Made by a program: the position numbers and the translations under genes
Source: Delphinapterus leucas
Lineage: Eukaryota; Chordata; Mammalia; Artiodactyla; Monodontidae
Reading direction: 5' to 3'
Assembly (NCBI RefSeq): GCF_002288925.2
Contig: NW_022098008.1
Location: forward strand, 6,471,972 to 6,535,971
Length of the DNA: 64,000 nucleotides
Notes under the pieces: generated by a model
What the model was told of the DNA's origin: nothing
Database searches by the model: none
Seen by the model: only the letters and a program-made list of their open reading frames with translations
Shown here: one piece after another, positions 22,173 to 34,300 of the stretch
How positions within the stretch are numbered: the stretch's first letter is position 1
Layout: the number at the start of each line of letters is the position of its first letter

Positions 22173-23368
22173 GTTGCTCCCAAATTCCACCTCCTCAATT
22201 TGGGATGGTTCATTGTCTATTCAGGTATTCCACAGATGCAGGGTACATCAAGTTGACAGTGGAGCTTTAATCCGCTGCTCCTGAGGCTGCTGGGAGAGAT
22301 TTCCCTTTCTCTTCTTTGTTCGCATAGCTCCTGGGGTTCAGCTTTGGATTGGCCCCTCCTCTGTGTGTAGGTCACCTGAGGGCGTATGTTTCTCACTCAG
22401 ACAGGATGGGGTTAAAGGAGTGGCTGATTCAGGGGCTCTGACTCACTCAGGCCGGGGGGAGGGAGGGGCACGGAATGTGGGGCAAGCCTGCGGCGGCAGA
22501 GGCTGACATGACATTGCATCAGCCTGAGGCGTGCCGTGTGTTCTCCCGGGGAAGTTGTCTCTGGATCACAGGACCCTGGCAGTGGTGGGCTGCACAGTCT
22601 CCCAGGAGGGGAGGTGTGCGTAGTGACCTGGGCTCATACATAGGCTTCTTGGTGGCGGCAGCATCAGCCTTAGCATCTCATGCCCATCTCTGGGGTCCGC
22701 GGTGATAGCCGCGGCTCGTGCCCATCTCTGGAGCTTGTTTAGGCAGTGCTCTGAATCCCCTCTCCTTGCACACCCCAAAACAGTGGTTTCTTGCCTCTTA
22801 GGTCCAGACTTTTTCCTGGACTCCCTCCCAGCTAGCTGTGGTGCACTCGTCCCCTTCCGGCTGTGTTCACGCCGCCAACCCCAGTCCTCTCCCTGCGCTT
22901 CAACCGAAGCCTGAGCCTTAGCTCCCAGCCCCCGCCCGTCCCAGCGGGTGAGCAGACAAGGCTCTTGGGCTGGTGAGTGCCGGTCGGCACCGATCCTCTG
23001 TGCGGGAATATCTCCACTTTGCCCTCTGCACCCCTGTGGCTGCACTCTCCTCCGCGGCTCCAAAGTTTCCGCCCTCCACCTCCCACAGTCTCTGCCCGCG
23101 AAGGGGCTTCCTAGTGTGTGGAAACCTTTCCTCCTTCACAGCTCCCTTCCACTGGTGCTGATCACATCCCTATTCTTTTTTCTCTGTTTTTTCTTTTGCC
23201 CTACCCAGGTACGAGGGCTTTCTTGCCTTTCGAGAAGTCTGAAGTCTTCTTCCAGCGTTCAGTAGCTGTTCTGTAGGAGTTGTTCCACATATAGACGTAT
23301 TTCTGATGTATTTATGGGGAGGAAGGTTATCTCCATGTCTTACTCTTCTGCCATCTTGAAGGTTCAAC

Positions 23369-24300
23369 ATCATTTCTTTCTTTTCATTTCTTTTTAACTC
23401 TGAATAATATTCCATTGTCCAGATGTACCACAGTTTATTTATCTATTCACCCACTGAAAGACATCTTGGTTGCTTCCAAGTTTTGGCAATTGTGAAGAAA
23501 GCTGTTATAAACATCCATGTGCAAGTCTTTGTGTGGATATAAGTTTTAAAATCGTTTGGGTAAATACCAACAAGCAGAATTTCTGGATCATATGGTCAGA
23601 GTATGTTTAGTTTTGTAAGACACTGCCAGATAGTCTTCCAAAGTGGCTGTACCATTCTGCATTCCCACCAGCCATAAATGAGAGTTCCTGTTGCTCCACA
23701 TCCTTGTCAGCATTTGGTGTTGTCAGTGTTCTGGATTTTGGCCACTCGAATGGGTGTGTAGTGGTATCTCATTGTTGTTTTAATCTGCATTTCTCTGATG
23801 GTACGTGATTTGGAGCAAAATTTCATATACTTATTTGCCATCTGCATCTTCTCTGGTGGGGTGTCTGTTAAGGTCTTTGGACCATTTTTTAATTAACTTG
23901 TTTTTTTTTTATTGTTGAGTTTTAAAAGTTCTTTGTATATTTTGGATAACAGTTCTTTATCAGCTGTATCTTTTGCAAATATCCTCTCCTAGCCTGTGGC
24001 TTGTCTTTTAATTCATTTGATACTGTCTTTTGCAGAGCAAAAGTTTTCAATTTCCATGAAGTCCCAGTTATCAATGATTTCTTTCATGGATCATGTCTTT
24101 GGCATTGCATCTAAAAAGTCATTGCCATACCCAAGGTCATCTAAGTTTCTCTTATGTTTTCTTCTAAAAGTTTTATAGTTTTATGTTTTACATTTAAGTC
24201 TGTGATCCATTTTGAGTTAATTTTTGTGAAGGGTGTGAGGGCTGTGACTAGATTCATTTTCTCATTGTGCTTTTAATTTGCATTTGTCTAATGACTAGTG
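23369..24300 (-). mobile_element. Older L1 (L1MA/L1MB-type) 3' region, antisense
   Basis: Reversed phrases 'taatattccattgtccagatg', 'gaatttctggatcatatgg', 'gcattcccaccagccataaa' and 'ttttgagttaatttttgtga' follow L1 order. It is a different, older copy from the L1 to its left. Confidence 0.8.
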
Positions 24301-25221
24301 GTGGTCTGCTGATTACCAGGTGCATGTGGACAAGCTCATGGATTGATACCCCTCTCCAGGGAGTGGGACAGCACTGGCTTTGATGAAACAAAAGAGCTGA
24401 GGCAGTAACACTATGGACCACAGGCAAGCCCTGTCTAGGGCTCCATAGCTGGAAGCATGCATTTTACCAGAAATTGAGTACAAAATTTGGGGGTTTGGCT
24501 GAGGCTGATGCCATGGCTTCAGCACAAGGTGCAGCACTAGGCAACGTCCTGCCCCTCCTCCAAAAACAGCTGTGTAGACAACAAATATAAAACCCTATGT
24601 AGAAAACATCAGCACCTACAGATTGCAATTTTATCATAAAACAAGATTCTAGAACCGCCAGTCATGTAAAAATAAAAATAGGTCTGTTTACAGAGAAGCT
24701 TTAAAATCATCATTATTCTATAAACTTTGTTCTTCCAGAGGTATCTGTAGCAAGATCCAGTATGTAGAAAAGGTAGGTCAGTTTTTTCTTCAACTGTCTA
24801 CTTACTTTCTGATAGTCTCTGATCATGTCTCCTCCCCTCTTTTTATAAACTATTTCTTCTTCCGGTGGTCGAGATTAACAGACTGAAGACACTGCATAGA
24901 CCGCCCAACACCTTGAACATTAATTATACATATTCCAGTATTAAATAATTGATACCTAGATTTAAATTTCCCAAGAGTAAAATGGGACTGAAGCATTTAT
25001 GTACATTTGCTTTGCAGATCCATGGCAATCAATATAAGCCTCCAGCCTTTGGGGTGACTCAATTATAATGAGGTATGAGCTTTCACTTGCATCCTTTAAA
25101 CTTTCTTCAATACTGGATGATAAAAAAACACATTCTCAGGTTCACATCAACTACAAATTTCAACTTTTCTGTCTGTGCCATCCATAAGCCACTAAAGTAC
25201 TTGTCTATGTCACAAACACAC
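24301..25221. other. No recognised feature
   Basis: Apparently single-copy. It would contain any further downstream exons of the candidate minus-strand gene, but I could not find one with matching phase. Confidence 0.4.
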
Positions 25222-25282
25222 CTGGATAGGAGGACAGCAGATATTCCCCCAGCTGGCCCTCTTGGGTTAGGATACAGGAGTC
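25222..25282 (-). CDS. Candidate small coding exon (unknown gene)
   Basis: Sixty-one bases on the minus strand are bounded by a pyrimidine-rich acceptor ending CTTCAAG and a donor CCAG|GTGTG. Joined to the exon at 25934-26191 (which ends one base into a codon), this exon supplies two bases and stays open, reading 'LLYPNPRGPAGGISAVLLS'. It ends two bases into a codon. I recognise no family. The frame agreement is suggestive but a short exon can match by chance; the following exon was not found. Confidence 0.25.
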
Positions 25283-25933
25283 CTTGAAGGGCATTGAGCA
25301 TCCAGGACAACATGGGGGAAAGCTCATGCCTGTACTGAAATGCTGCTTCCTTGTGTCTGAGCCAAACTTACCAACTGGCGATAGAGCCCAGAAGCATGCC
25401 TCATGGGGATATTGATTGAACGTACAGAAACTTTAATTACTCTATAATCCTCAGAAATGATGTTCTAACTCTTTAGGCTGCTCATGTTAACACATCAGCA
25501 AGGAGACAGGTAAGAGTTTGGATGGATCTCATTTTAGGACTGGCAGGTAAACACAAGCAGTTATCCAACAGCAATGCTATAGGATGCTTAGGGAGACAAT
25601 ACAGACTTCTTTCTTTTGTTTGCTGAGAAATCAGTTAGACTTTGCACAGAAAATCAGCCACCTAACTAACTGTGGGGTTTCCAGGCCAGCTTACTGACCA
25701 ATAACAGCATAAAGCATATTTAAAGCAAAAAGCCACGCTAAGCAGATTCGAGAGACTTAATAAGCACATTTTTCACTTATGCAGAAAAAATGTGGGCCTA
25801 TGGAAATGTTCCAACTTAGCTATTTTTAGTTGCATGAGGCACAAAGATTACATAATCATCATAAAGATGTCAGCTGGCCCCAGACTTCCCCAGGCACCTG
25901 CAGGAATGATTCATTTGACTAATAACAAAGTAC

Positions 25934-26191
25934 CTGCATAGGGAGAGTCATACATCTTCCACGTGTTATAATATGTTAGTGCAGCAGAAGCACTTTTATC
26001 TGTACATGACATTAACCCTGGGGAGTCCAAACGGCTAAAGTATCGAGAAATGACAACAGGCGTGATATCACTCTTGCTTAACTTGAGGGCAGCTTCAGGG
26101 TTAGAGTAGAAGCTTCTAGCGGTTGCTGGTGGAATGACCCCTGGATACTTTATCCAACCGTCCCAGGTTAGGAGCTGTCCAGCCCTGGAGG
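25934..26191 (-). CDS. Candidate internal coding exon (unknown gene)
   Basis: This is a 258-base open segment on the minus strand (86 codons' worth), starting after a pyrimidine-rich acceptor ending CTGAAG and ending at GCAG|GTACTT, phase 1 at both ends. The frame reads 'LTWDGWIKYPGVIPPATA', then 'FYSNPEAALKLSKSDIT', and ends 'TYYNTWKMYDSPYAG'. The aromatic- and proline-rich composition looks like real protein, unlike the repeat-derived frames nearby, and no known repeat overlaps it. I do not recognise the protein. It lies about 13 kb upstream of NORAD on the same strand. It could also be a decayed exon or a chance frame. Confidence 0.35.
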
Positions 26192-26559
26192 CTTCAGACA
26201 AAATCAGGAAAGGCCAAAGGTTCATGGATTCCTTTCACTTTCTTACACCAGTGACCAAATAATAGAGAAGTGAAAAGCTGAGGTGGATGTCAGGAAGTGG
26301 GAGATATTGGTGGAATGTTCTAGTAACGTCCTCCTGGATTATGCAGCTGCCGGTGCTGAGGAGGAGCCTCTCTGTTTGGAGTCTCCGTGCAGGTTACAGC
26401 TGCAGAGAACCAAGGGGTGTCCGTCCACCTCGGGGAGCGAATCCACCTCTCAGGCAGGACCTCGGGTTCCAGGAGCATCGAAGAGCCTCAGCTTAGAGGG
26501 AGAAGCCCCGGATTTAGGGCCAGATGAGAAATATTTCACCTGTGCTGCAGATAGCAGGT

Positions 26560-27200
26560 GAGGCGAAGGTGGCTCAGAGAGTGCTTGGGAGGAGCCCGGG
26601 TGGTGAGGGTGCAAACACCCCGGGGACCTGAGCACAGGGGACAAATCAGCAGGCTCTCCCCAGGGGCCTCGCTCTGCGCCTGGTGACGCCACCCCGGGTC
26701 CACGGTGTGCGCAGCAGGGCCCACCTCCCGAGCGGGGCCGCCGCCCCAGTGGATGGCATAACCCCCCCCCCACCAGGCCGGGATGCCGGCCACCTGCTGG
26801 GTCCCACCGCGCCCTGATGCCATCTCACGTGCCTACCTGGCTCTGCACTGAGGACTGAATTGTTCAGGAAAGGAAGAGGGGGCGCAGGGGAAAAGGAAAA
26901 CGTCGGGCAGAGGAACTGACGTTGTTTTGACAAACCTGTGGTCCACGTGATGGCCGCCCATCCTCGGTCTAAGCCTACTGCCAGAGAAACCGGCGGCGCC
27001 CCAACTGCCAGGCTAGCCCGTCGCAACCGCCCATCGCAGCGCCACAAAACTAACCACGTCAGCAAGCTGGACACGTGTGACTCGGTGGACGCCATCAAGG
27101 CAAGGGATCAGCAACCCCCCCCCCCCCAGCCAGGTGAGCAGAGAAGGCAGGTGGACCCTGGGGGCTGCCGGCAAAGCTCAGTGGTGGTGACGCAGGTGAC
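26560..27200. promoter_or_regulatory. GC-rich segment, possible promoter
   Basis: G+C and CpG rise here between AT-rich flanks, with short C-runs at 26762 and 27115. It lies just upstream of the candidate minus-strand exons, so it could be their promoter. No TATA box or coding start is evident. Confidence 0.3.
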
Positions 27201-27372
27201 AGGGTGGGGGGCAAGGTAAAGGGCCCCCTGATGATGAACTGCCTTGTTAACTTTGCTTGTGAAACCATGGCACGTCGCCTTGGGTACACAGATTCCAAAG
27301 GAACACGGGAAAAGCAAGAACTGAAGACCTGCCGTCTTCATCTGAGGAAAAGAGTGTCACTTCACGAATTGT

Positions 27373-27387
27373 CCCCTAGATGGCGCC
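27373..27387 (+). promoter_or_regulatory. CTCF-like binding motif
   Basis: 'cccctagatggcgcc' matches the core CCNSYAGRKGGCRS pattern at every constrained position. It lies about 14.6 kb upstream of the NORAD start, in non-repeat DNA. Confidence 0.5.
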
Positions 27388-27599
27388 CTGAGACAACGTT
27401 TGCATTGTTTACAGCTCCGCCTTCGAATCTTTTTCAAGCGCAGCAAAGGTCCTCTGCACCCTGTAAGGCAATTGAGGTGGTGCATTTTGTTATTTTTTCT
27501 TCTGCAGTAGACTATTACGCCACTAGTGTTGAAACCAGGCATTCTGTGTAGTCGGCTAGTCTCCTTCTAGCCCCCAGGAATAAGGGGGCAAGGGACATT

Positions 27600-27705
27600 A
27601 ACCCTGGGCCCAAGTGACCCATGTAACCTTGAGAAAGTGGCTCATACCCTCTGAGTCTCCATTTCTCCATCTATAAATGGGAGACAATAATGTCTTAGGA
27701 AATGA
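27600..27705 (+). mobile_element. MIR fragment
   Basis: 'catgtaaccttgagaaagtg' and 'tccatctataaatgggag' are the core of MIR in the plus direction. Confidence 0.65.
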
Positions 27706-27829
27706 TTTGCTCTCTCCCTCCCCCATTCTACCCACGTCATTTCCCTTTGTAATTAAAGTTTCTTCCAACCAGTTTGCTTTTTTCCCCGTTGGTCCCCTCT
27801 GATTAAATCAGGATCCGGTAGGTTTGTAA

Positions 27830-27975
27830 AATCTGCTAAACTGTCTTCTGAAGTGGCTGAATGGCTGCATCCGCTAGCAATGAGGGAGAGTTCCTCTTGC
27901 TCTACATTCTCGCTGGTAATTGGTATTGCCGAGTTTTTGGAGTTTAGCCGTCCCAGTGGGTGCGTGGTGGTATGT
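27830..27975 (-). mobile_element. Short ancient L1 fragment, antisense
   Basis: 'ctgtcttctgaagtggctg' through 'gtcccagtgggtgcgtggtgg' is reversed old L1 3' sequence. Confidence 0.6.
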
Positions 27976-30480
27976 GGGTGTTATCATTTTGAATGATTAC
28001 TTAACAGAAGAACAATTGGTTTAGAATAGTGTTAGCTGTAGTCCAAGCATTTTAGCCTCCCGTGGACTCTCTGCTTTCCCATCACTGATCGACTGTTGCT
28101 GCCTCCCCTCCACACAGCCCCATGAAGCCGCCATGCGGTGGGCGTTCATGGTGGTGTCTACACTTCTGCTGGGACCTTCTCCACACAGCAGTTCTTCCTT
28201 AGGCTGCGATGGTTGGGACTCCTGCCAACACTGGTCACATCTTCAATTTCTGTGTGACTTTTTCACTCTTTTTTCTTTTTCCACCATAAGAAGCACAATT
28301 AGAGCTGAATACTTTAAGCTGCACTAAGCAACTTAATCGTGCTAAAGGAACTAGACGGCAATATTAATCACAGTTTAATTTCTAGGGTTATTTCTGGATA
28401 CAGTTGAAGTTTGGCTTGTTTTCATTAGGAAACTGGCTTTAGTCTCACACTGAAATTCTTCGGAAGTGATTCTCAGTGTTCAGTGCTTTCTCTAATATCC
28501 AAAATCAACCCTGCAGTGCCACAGAGTCCCTGCTCGCTGCATAGCGGGTGGCCTCCCCCAAATAGCTCTGTAGATGATGGCTTTGATGACACTGAGGGCT
28601 TTGTCATCCCAAATGACATGGACTCCATGAATTCTGAGGTGCTCTGGGGGTCACAGGATCAGCCTCTGTTGCGTGAAGACCCAGCATCCCCAGACTTGGG
28701 TGTTTCCTTACCCAGTTGTCTGACTCGCTTTAGGCATGTTTCTGTGCTGCTGACCCTGGACGCTTATGGGAGGTTCTGAACTTCCCTGCTCCTTCAGAGA
28801 CATTTCACTAAGCCTGTAGATTCTGACTAGAATCGGCATTAATACTGGGAAAAAAGAGGGTTCCCTGTGTGTGTCAAGGGTGGGCAGAGATTTTAAGGGA
28901 ACTGAGAGGAGTAGAGGGTGAGTGGACGTGAGGGCTCCCTGCCGTGGAGAAGCCTCTGCCCCCAGGAGGGTTCAGCCCATGGGAATGGCGTGAGCCACAA
29001 GTCTGGCCCCATTGACTCACCAGTGATGCAAAGAGAAAGGAAGCGAATGTGGGAGAAGGTGACCTTGAAAAGAAGGGGACCTGGTCCCTCCCAGCCAGAT
29101 GTCCTGGACATTCCCAGGTGGGGACCCACGATCCGCTTGCACAGTCCTGTGGGCTGATTCCTGGATCTTGCAGGATCAACTGCCCAGAGTGCAGGCGAAG
29201 GTGCCTCTATTTCCTTATTTATTTGTAAAAGGGTGAAATTAATGGGAATCAAAGCCTGTGTGGTGAGAGTTCCCACTGGAGACTTTGGTAGAGTTCATGA
29301 GTCAGATGCCTTTCAAGTTATGGACAAAGTCTCAGCAGGGGAATCCCAGGGGCTACCTGAAGGGATGCTGTTTGTGTAACCACAGATCAAAGGAGATTTT
29401 ATTAAAAAATATATCAGGTCTGCGTTCAGCTAGTCATTTTGTGTAAACACGTCCTTAATACACATTGGATGTGCAGCCTCCTTAGTGTCTGAATTTACAA
29501 ATATCCCAGTGCCCCTTTATGAGATTTCCCTCACTTTTAGAATCAATCATGTCCATTACCCCAACACTGTCAAACCACTTTCAGCATTGACTTTGCTCCG
29601 TGGGCATCAACTTTCTTTAGGCCTAGGGAGTCTTCGTTGTTTTTTTTTTTTTTTTTCTCATGTGTGCGGTATTTGAAGTACCTCCATTGCTTATATCCGA
29701 ATTCAGCCTTTGTCTATCAAAAGATGGCTACATAACAGCAGACAACAGCTACCATGAGCAGATACAATGAACTCAACTATGTTGGCCTCAGAAATAACCA
29801 CTCTGCACGTGGGGGGCTCCTGTTCAAGTACCACTGCCTCAGTAGTAAATTTCCACATAAATAGAGTATTCAAATGATGCTCTTAAATCAACTCATATCC
29901 AAATTCTTACTATTCTTTTTAAGGTGATTGCATCAATCATGTCCAGGGCATCCATTCATCCATGGTGTATTTGGAGATTCTATTGACACGGCGTAGCTAA
30001 TATTGATTAATATTTGATTACCCACCTGTGAATTATCTATAGCAGACGCCAGAAAGCCATTCTGACTCCCTTGCTTCTCTGATCAGTGATTGTGAAATGA
30101 GAGAACATACAGTAATATTTACTTTGACCTGAGATATGCACAAAAGGGAATACCAAATATTGCACAGTGCATTACCATGTAGGGTAAAATATTTGCAGCC
30201 TGGGCACTAGTTTGGAATTTATTTCTGCTGTTCTCCCCTATTGAGATCACTCATAATAATTGATTGATAATTGACTTAAGGATGTGTTGTAACTCAATAA
30301 AGACAGAACCAAGGCATTCATTATTTGTTTTGAAATTACAAATCCAAAGAAAATATATTGCTCTGATCTTTGCTTCTTTTCTCTTTTGGATATTGAAAAA
30401 CAATGAATGAGATATATTATCCCTGCCTGATTGCCTCTCCGCAATGCTGAAGTGTCGGCAGTGATTTTTTTAAATGACTG
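27976..30480. other. No recognised feature
   Basis: Apparently single-copy. A 98-codon plus-strand frame at 28483-28779 contains an acidic stretch (SSVDDGFDDTEGFV) but has no domain I recognise. A T-run at 29639 is not attached to a visible SINE. Confidence 0.4.
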
Positions 30481-30496
30481 TATTCCATGCTCTTTT

Positions 30497-30591
30497 AAAT
30501 GTTTTTTATTAGTTCCTTGACCAGGGATTGAACCCAGACCCTTGGCAGTGAAAGTGCAGAGTCCTAATCACTGGACCACCAGGGAATTCCC
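30497..30591 (-). mobile_element. Older tRNA-derived SINE, short, antisense
   Basis: 'gaccagggattgaaccc' through 'accaccagggaattcc' is the reversed head of an older CHR-related SINE. 'tccatgctctttt' flanks it at 30484-30496 and 30592-30604. Confidence 0.85.
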
Positions 30592-30911
30592 TCCATGCTC
30601 TTTTTAAAATGGACTTACATTAAAGGTGAATTATACATTTTTTTAGATGGAACAAGGTTTGATTCAACTTTAATATAGTTTATTATCAAAAATTTGGTAT
30701 CAGAATCAACAGGAATAGAGACCTGTTCTCTTCTTGAAAATAGTTCCCATAGCAAAGTGACTTAGAGCCCCATTAAACCTAATTCAGAGCCTGACACCAA
30801 TTGCACAGTTCCTAGCAAAAATCACCTCATATACAGCCTTTTCTAAAGATCATATTAGCTCTGCCATTGAAAAAAATCAAGCTTATTACCCATGAAAAAA
30901 GTTGATATCAG

Positions 30912-31109
30912 GGCTTCCCTGGTGGCGCAGTGGTTGAGAGTCCGCCTGCCGATGCGGGGCACGTGGGTTCGTGCGCCGGTCCGGGAAGATCCCACATACC
31001 GCAGAGCGGCTGGGCCCGTGAGCCATGGCCGCTGAGCCTGCGCGTCCGGAGCCTGTGCTCCGCAACAGGAGAGGCCACAACAGTTAGAGGCCCACGTACA
31101 GAAAAAAGA
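30912..31109 (+). mobile_element. CHR-type SINE, short form
   Basis: 'ggcttccctggtggcgcag' to an A-rich tail; the direct repeat 'tgatatcag' lies at 30903-30911 and 31110-31118. Confidence 0.92.
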
Positions 31110-31298
31110 TGATATCAGATCTAATTCAGATAAGCCTATTTTACCGCGCAGACAAGATGAAGCCAGCCAGTCAGGAGCTCTCTCAGACCAGAAAGGAGAA
31201 AAGTAGTGTCAAATTTACCGCACGGCCGTGGTGGTAGAAAATCAGTCGATAGTATTTCTTAAACTGAAGTGTAAGTCAGGTAAGAAGAGGCTGTATGC

Positions 31299-31564
31299 CA
31301 GGGGTCCCCAACCCCCGAGCCGAGGACCGGTACCAGCCTGTGGCCTGTTAGGAACCGGGCCGCACGGCAGGAGGTGAGCAGTGGGCGAGCGAGTGAAGCG
31401 TCATCTGCTGCTCCCCATTGCTCCCTATTGCTCTCCATGGCCCCCCACGGCCCCCCATCACTCACATTACCGCCTGAACCATCCCCCCTACCCCACCCCT
31501 GGTCCGTGGAAAAATCGTCTTCCACGAAACTGGTCCCTGGTGCCAAAAAGGTTGGGGACCTCTG
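31299..31564. mobile_element. Non-autonomous hAT DNA transposon
   Basis: The ends CAGGGGTCCCCAACC and GGTTGGGGACCTCTG are inverted repeats with one mismatch. The 8-base duplication 'ctgtatgc' lies at 31291-31298 and 31565-31572, exactly the hAT target length. The 266-base body has no transposase frame, so it is an internally deleted element moved in trans. The identical duplications and near-identical ends suggest it is not very old. Confidence 0.9.
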
Positions 31565-31757
31565 CTGTATGCCACTTCTCCTAATTTAATCAGCAATCAG
31601 AGGCAATTTGATCCTCACTTACATGAAAAATTTTAATGGCTCAATGTGAAAGACTCACAAGCTCGGAGGGACATCTGGATTCTGAAAAGTCCAAACTATC
31701 CTTCTGCCTAGTAGCTTCCCTCTCTTAAGTGTAAATAATATATACCATGTAGGTATA

Positions 31758-31894
31758 TATTATTTTTCTTTTGGGCGAGCTGTGCATCTTGTTGGCTCGG
31801 TTTTCGGGATCTTAGTTCCCGGACCAGGGATTGAACCCGGGTCCTCGGCAGTGAAAGGGCAGAGTCCTAACCATTGGACCTCCAGGGAATTCCC
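31758..31894 (-). mobile_element. Older tRNA-derived SINE, antisense
   Basis: 'tcttagttcccggaccaggg', 'attgaacccgggtcctcggc' and 'cctccagggaattccc' match the copy at 30.5 kb, but this one is longer at the other end. Confidence 0.8.
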
Positions 31895-34145
31895 TAAATG
31901 GCTTAATTTCTTATAAAAAGTTGGCAGTGCCTAGTTTAAGATGATGATTAATCATTTCACTTGGATATTACTGGTTCCAGTTAGAAACAAAGGACCGATT
32001 GGCTATACTTTAAGTAAATTTGTTCTTATAACTCTCTTTGAACTCAGGAACAGAAAACAATGAACACAACCCATCCCCACGAGGGATGTGGTGCCAGAAA
32101 AGTCATGTTCAGAATTTAGGGTTACCCAGACTCAGTCTTCCAGAATCTGACATCCCTCTAACTTTTATACCTTCCAAAACAAACAAACACAAACAAACCC
32201 CTCACACCACTGTAGTGTCTGTTCTGTAGTAGGGATGTCAATGTGACGCATATAGAAATTAGAAGTTTTATTAGGATTCCTCTTCAGGCAAATCCATAGA
32301 TAGAGGAAAGTCAGAGACAGGCTGGTGAAAGCTGCTACAGATATGATGATTGGACAAATGAGAACTACCTAGAACATTGCCTGACTTTTTATTTCTTTGA
32401 AGTCGACTTCAAATTGCTTCACAAGTTTCCAAAAGGTGTCATCCTTAGCTTTGGCTAAAAAAGTTCATGTTTTGATTTTTTGCTAAGTTGATTGCTTTTC
32501 CCCTATACCACGATTGTTGACCAACATTAGACTTGAACTTCTGCACTTTGAAGAAAAATGCGGTATAACCCTTCAGTTGGAGCATCTAGATTCACTACTG
32601 AAATTCTACATCCTCCTCAGAGAAGATGCATACATTTGGTCCAATGCAGAATTCTTATAAAGTGAGTGACGATAACTGCATGTTTTACCATTTGATGTGA
32701 CTTCTGAAGACATGAATTGTTAAATGCCTCATTCTGTGTTAAATACTGTTGCTTGTTTTGTGATACACAATAAACCTGTTTGGAATTGTTTTACTTTGTC
32801 ATTGGACATTTTCTAAAGCCAACTTCAGGCCTCGGTGAAAAGTGCAGGAAGTTACTGACCTCCCTATTCTCAAAAATTACATTTTAAAAAAAAGCAGCCT
32901 ATATTAATTACAGTGGAGCTTTTGTAGAATGAAATAGCATTGCCTTTCCCTTCAGCTGAAGGAGAAAATGGAATTTTGGTTGTCCTGTTGGAATGCTCCT
33001 GTTTTGCCGGGTATTTCCTCACTGGGTCATCGGATGCACCGTTCAGTTTCTCAGTTCTTACGATCTTAATTATTACAGTCATTGGAAACTTGGTGGTTAG
33101 GAATGTGTAATACAGATTTCCAGTGGTCTTCACTTTCATCTTTTCTGCTCATCAACTTACTGGTCTTAAATCCTCGCTTGAGAGCTGTCCAGGTCTATAT
33201 CTAAGAAAGTTGTCTGATGACACCAGACAGATACGTTGTTTTCAAAATCAGTTTAAGACACCAGCTGAGGCAGTGCAGGCAGGGTGCCCATTGCCCGCTG
33301 CCCTGGATCAATGTCATAAGTTCGGGGAAGTGGCGGGCAGGTGTCTCCCAGCCAGTCAGCAGAAACCAACTCTCATGGGCTCCCAGCCTCAACTCAGAGG
33401 AAAACAGGCATATTTTTGAGCTGGTATCCCCGAAGTGAAAGTGTCCCGCTCACTCCCTGCTCTTGGCGAGTTGCCAGGTTCTATAACCCAAACTTCTGCA
33501 TCTCTTATAAACAATAGATTCATGAAGGATGATCCCGAGTATTGCCAACAGTCCCCCAAGCTTCCTTCCATACCAGCCCCCTCTTCATCTCTATCTGCCA
33601 ACATTTGGGGGACAAAATAAGAGAATCCTGATTATGTACAGCAAAAAATGTATTATATTTTTTGTACTTAAGCTTTATGTAAATGGTTTGTCTCATTCCA
33701 TTGTAAGCGAGCATTGAGATAAATCCGACCATTTAGGAAACAATTTAGTGGCATTTTTCTTTGTGTAGCCTCAGTGGCCCCTGTGTCCCAGATGTGCTTG
33801 CTACTTAAAGATCCTTGTAAACCTTTAAGAAGCACATTCATCAGAGTGAAGCTGCAGAGGACCTCGTGGGTAAACCCCATAACACGCTCCTGTGTGAACA
33901 GATCCTAAGGACTCTTGGGTGAGGCCCGGATGGGACCAACAAGCTTTGTGATGATTCTGTGATGTCGCAAACAACTTTCACAAATATTTCCAGAGGAGAT
34001 GTGAGGTAAGGAAAGTCAACCAGGTTTTTAATTTACAAGGGGTTGGTACCTGGTCATGTTGATGATTGATTTATTAAGTCCTATTATACTGACCCTCTGC
34101 CCAGCACACCGTCTTTTGTTCCTCCTTGCATAAAAAAGGTTATTC
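31895..34145. other. No recognised feature
   Basis: Apparently single-copy DNA; short frames only. Confidence 0.4.
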
Positions 34146-34147
34146 TC

Positions 34148-34300
34148 TTTGTTTTTTAACAGCTTTAATTGAGGTATAATGTATATACCAAAAAACTGTA
34201 CATATTTAATGTATACAGTTTGATGAGTTTGGACATATGTACACACTGTGAAATCATCACCACAATGAAGGTAGTAAATACATCCATCGAAACAAACCTT
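34148..34300 (-). mobile_element. Ancient L1 3' end, antisense
   Basis: 'acagctttaattgaggtata' to 'gaaatcatcaccacaatgaa' is the reversed 3' end of an old L1. Confidence 0.7.

Larger units (their letters stand above)
17524..23368 (-). mobile_element. L1 with 5' UTR, near full-length layout, dead, gapped
   Basis: The 3' end is the T-run at 17526 followed by the same 3' UTR as at 4255. Reversed ORF2 fills 18.1-20.87 kb. A 400-N gap follows, and 21.28-23.37 kb is a GC-rich L1 5' UTR ending at 'ccatcttgaaggttcaac', the usual L1 start when reversed. ORF1 and the ORF2 endonuclease are absent: only the gap could hold them, and it is nominally too short. A SINE sits in the RT domain, ORF2 is frameshifted, and RT motifs are altered. 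It cannot move. Confidence 0.85.

Noticed and set aside
29639..29656. T-run as the tail of an antisense SINE
   Set aside because: No SINE body follows it on either side.
31299..31564. GC-rich promoter or exon
   Set aside because: The inverted ends and perfect 8-bp duplication show it is a transposon; the frames inside are chance.
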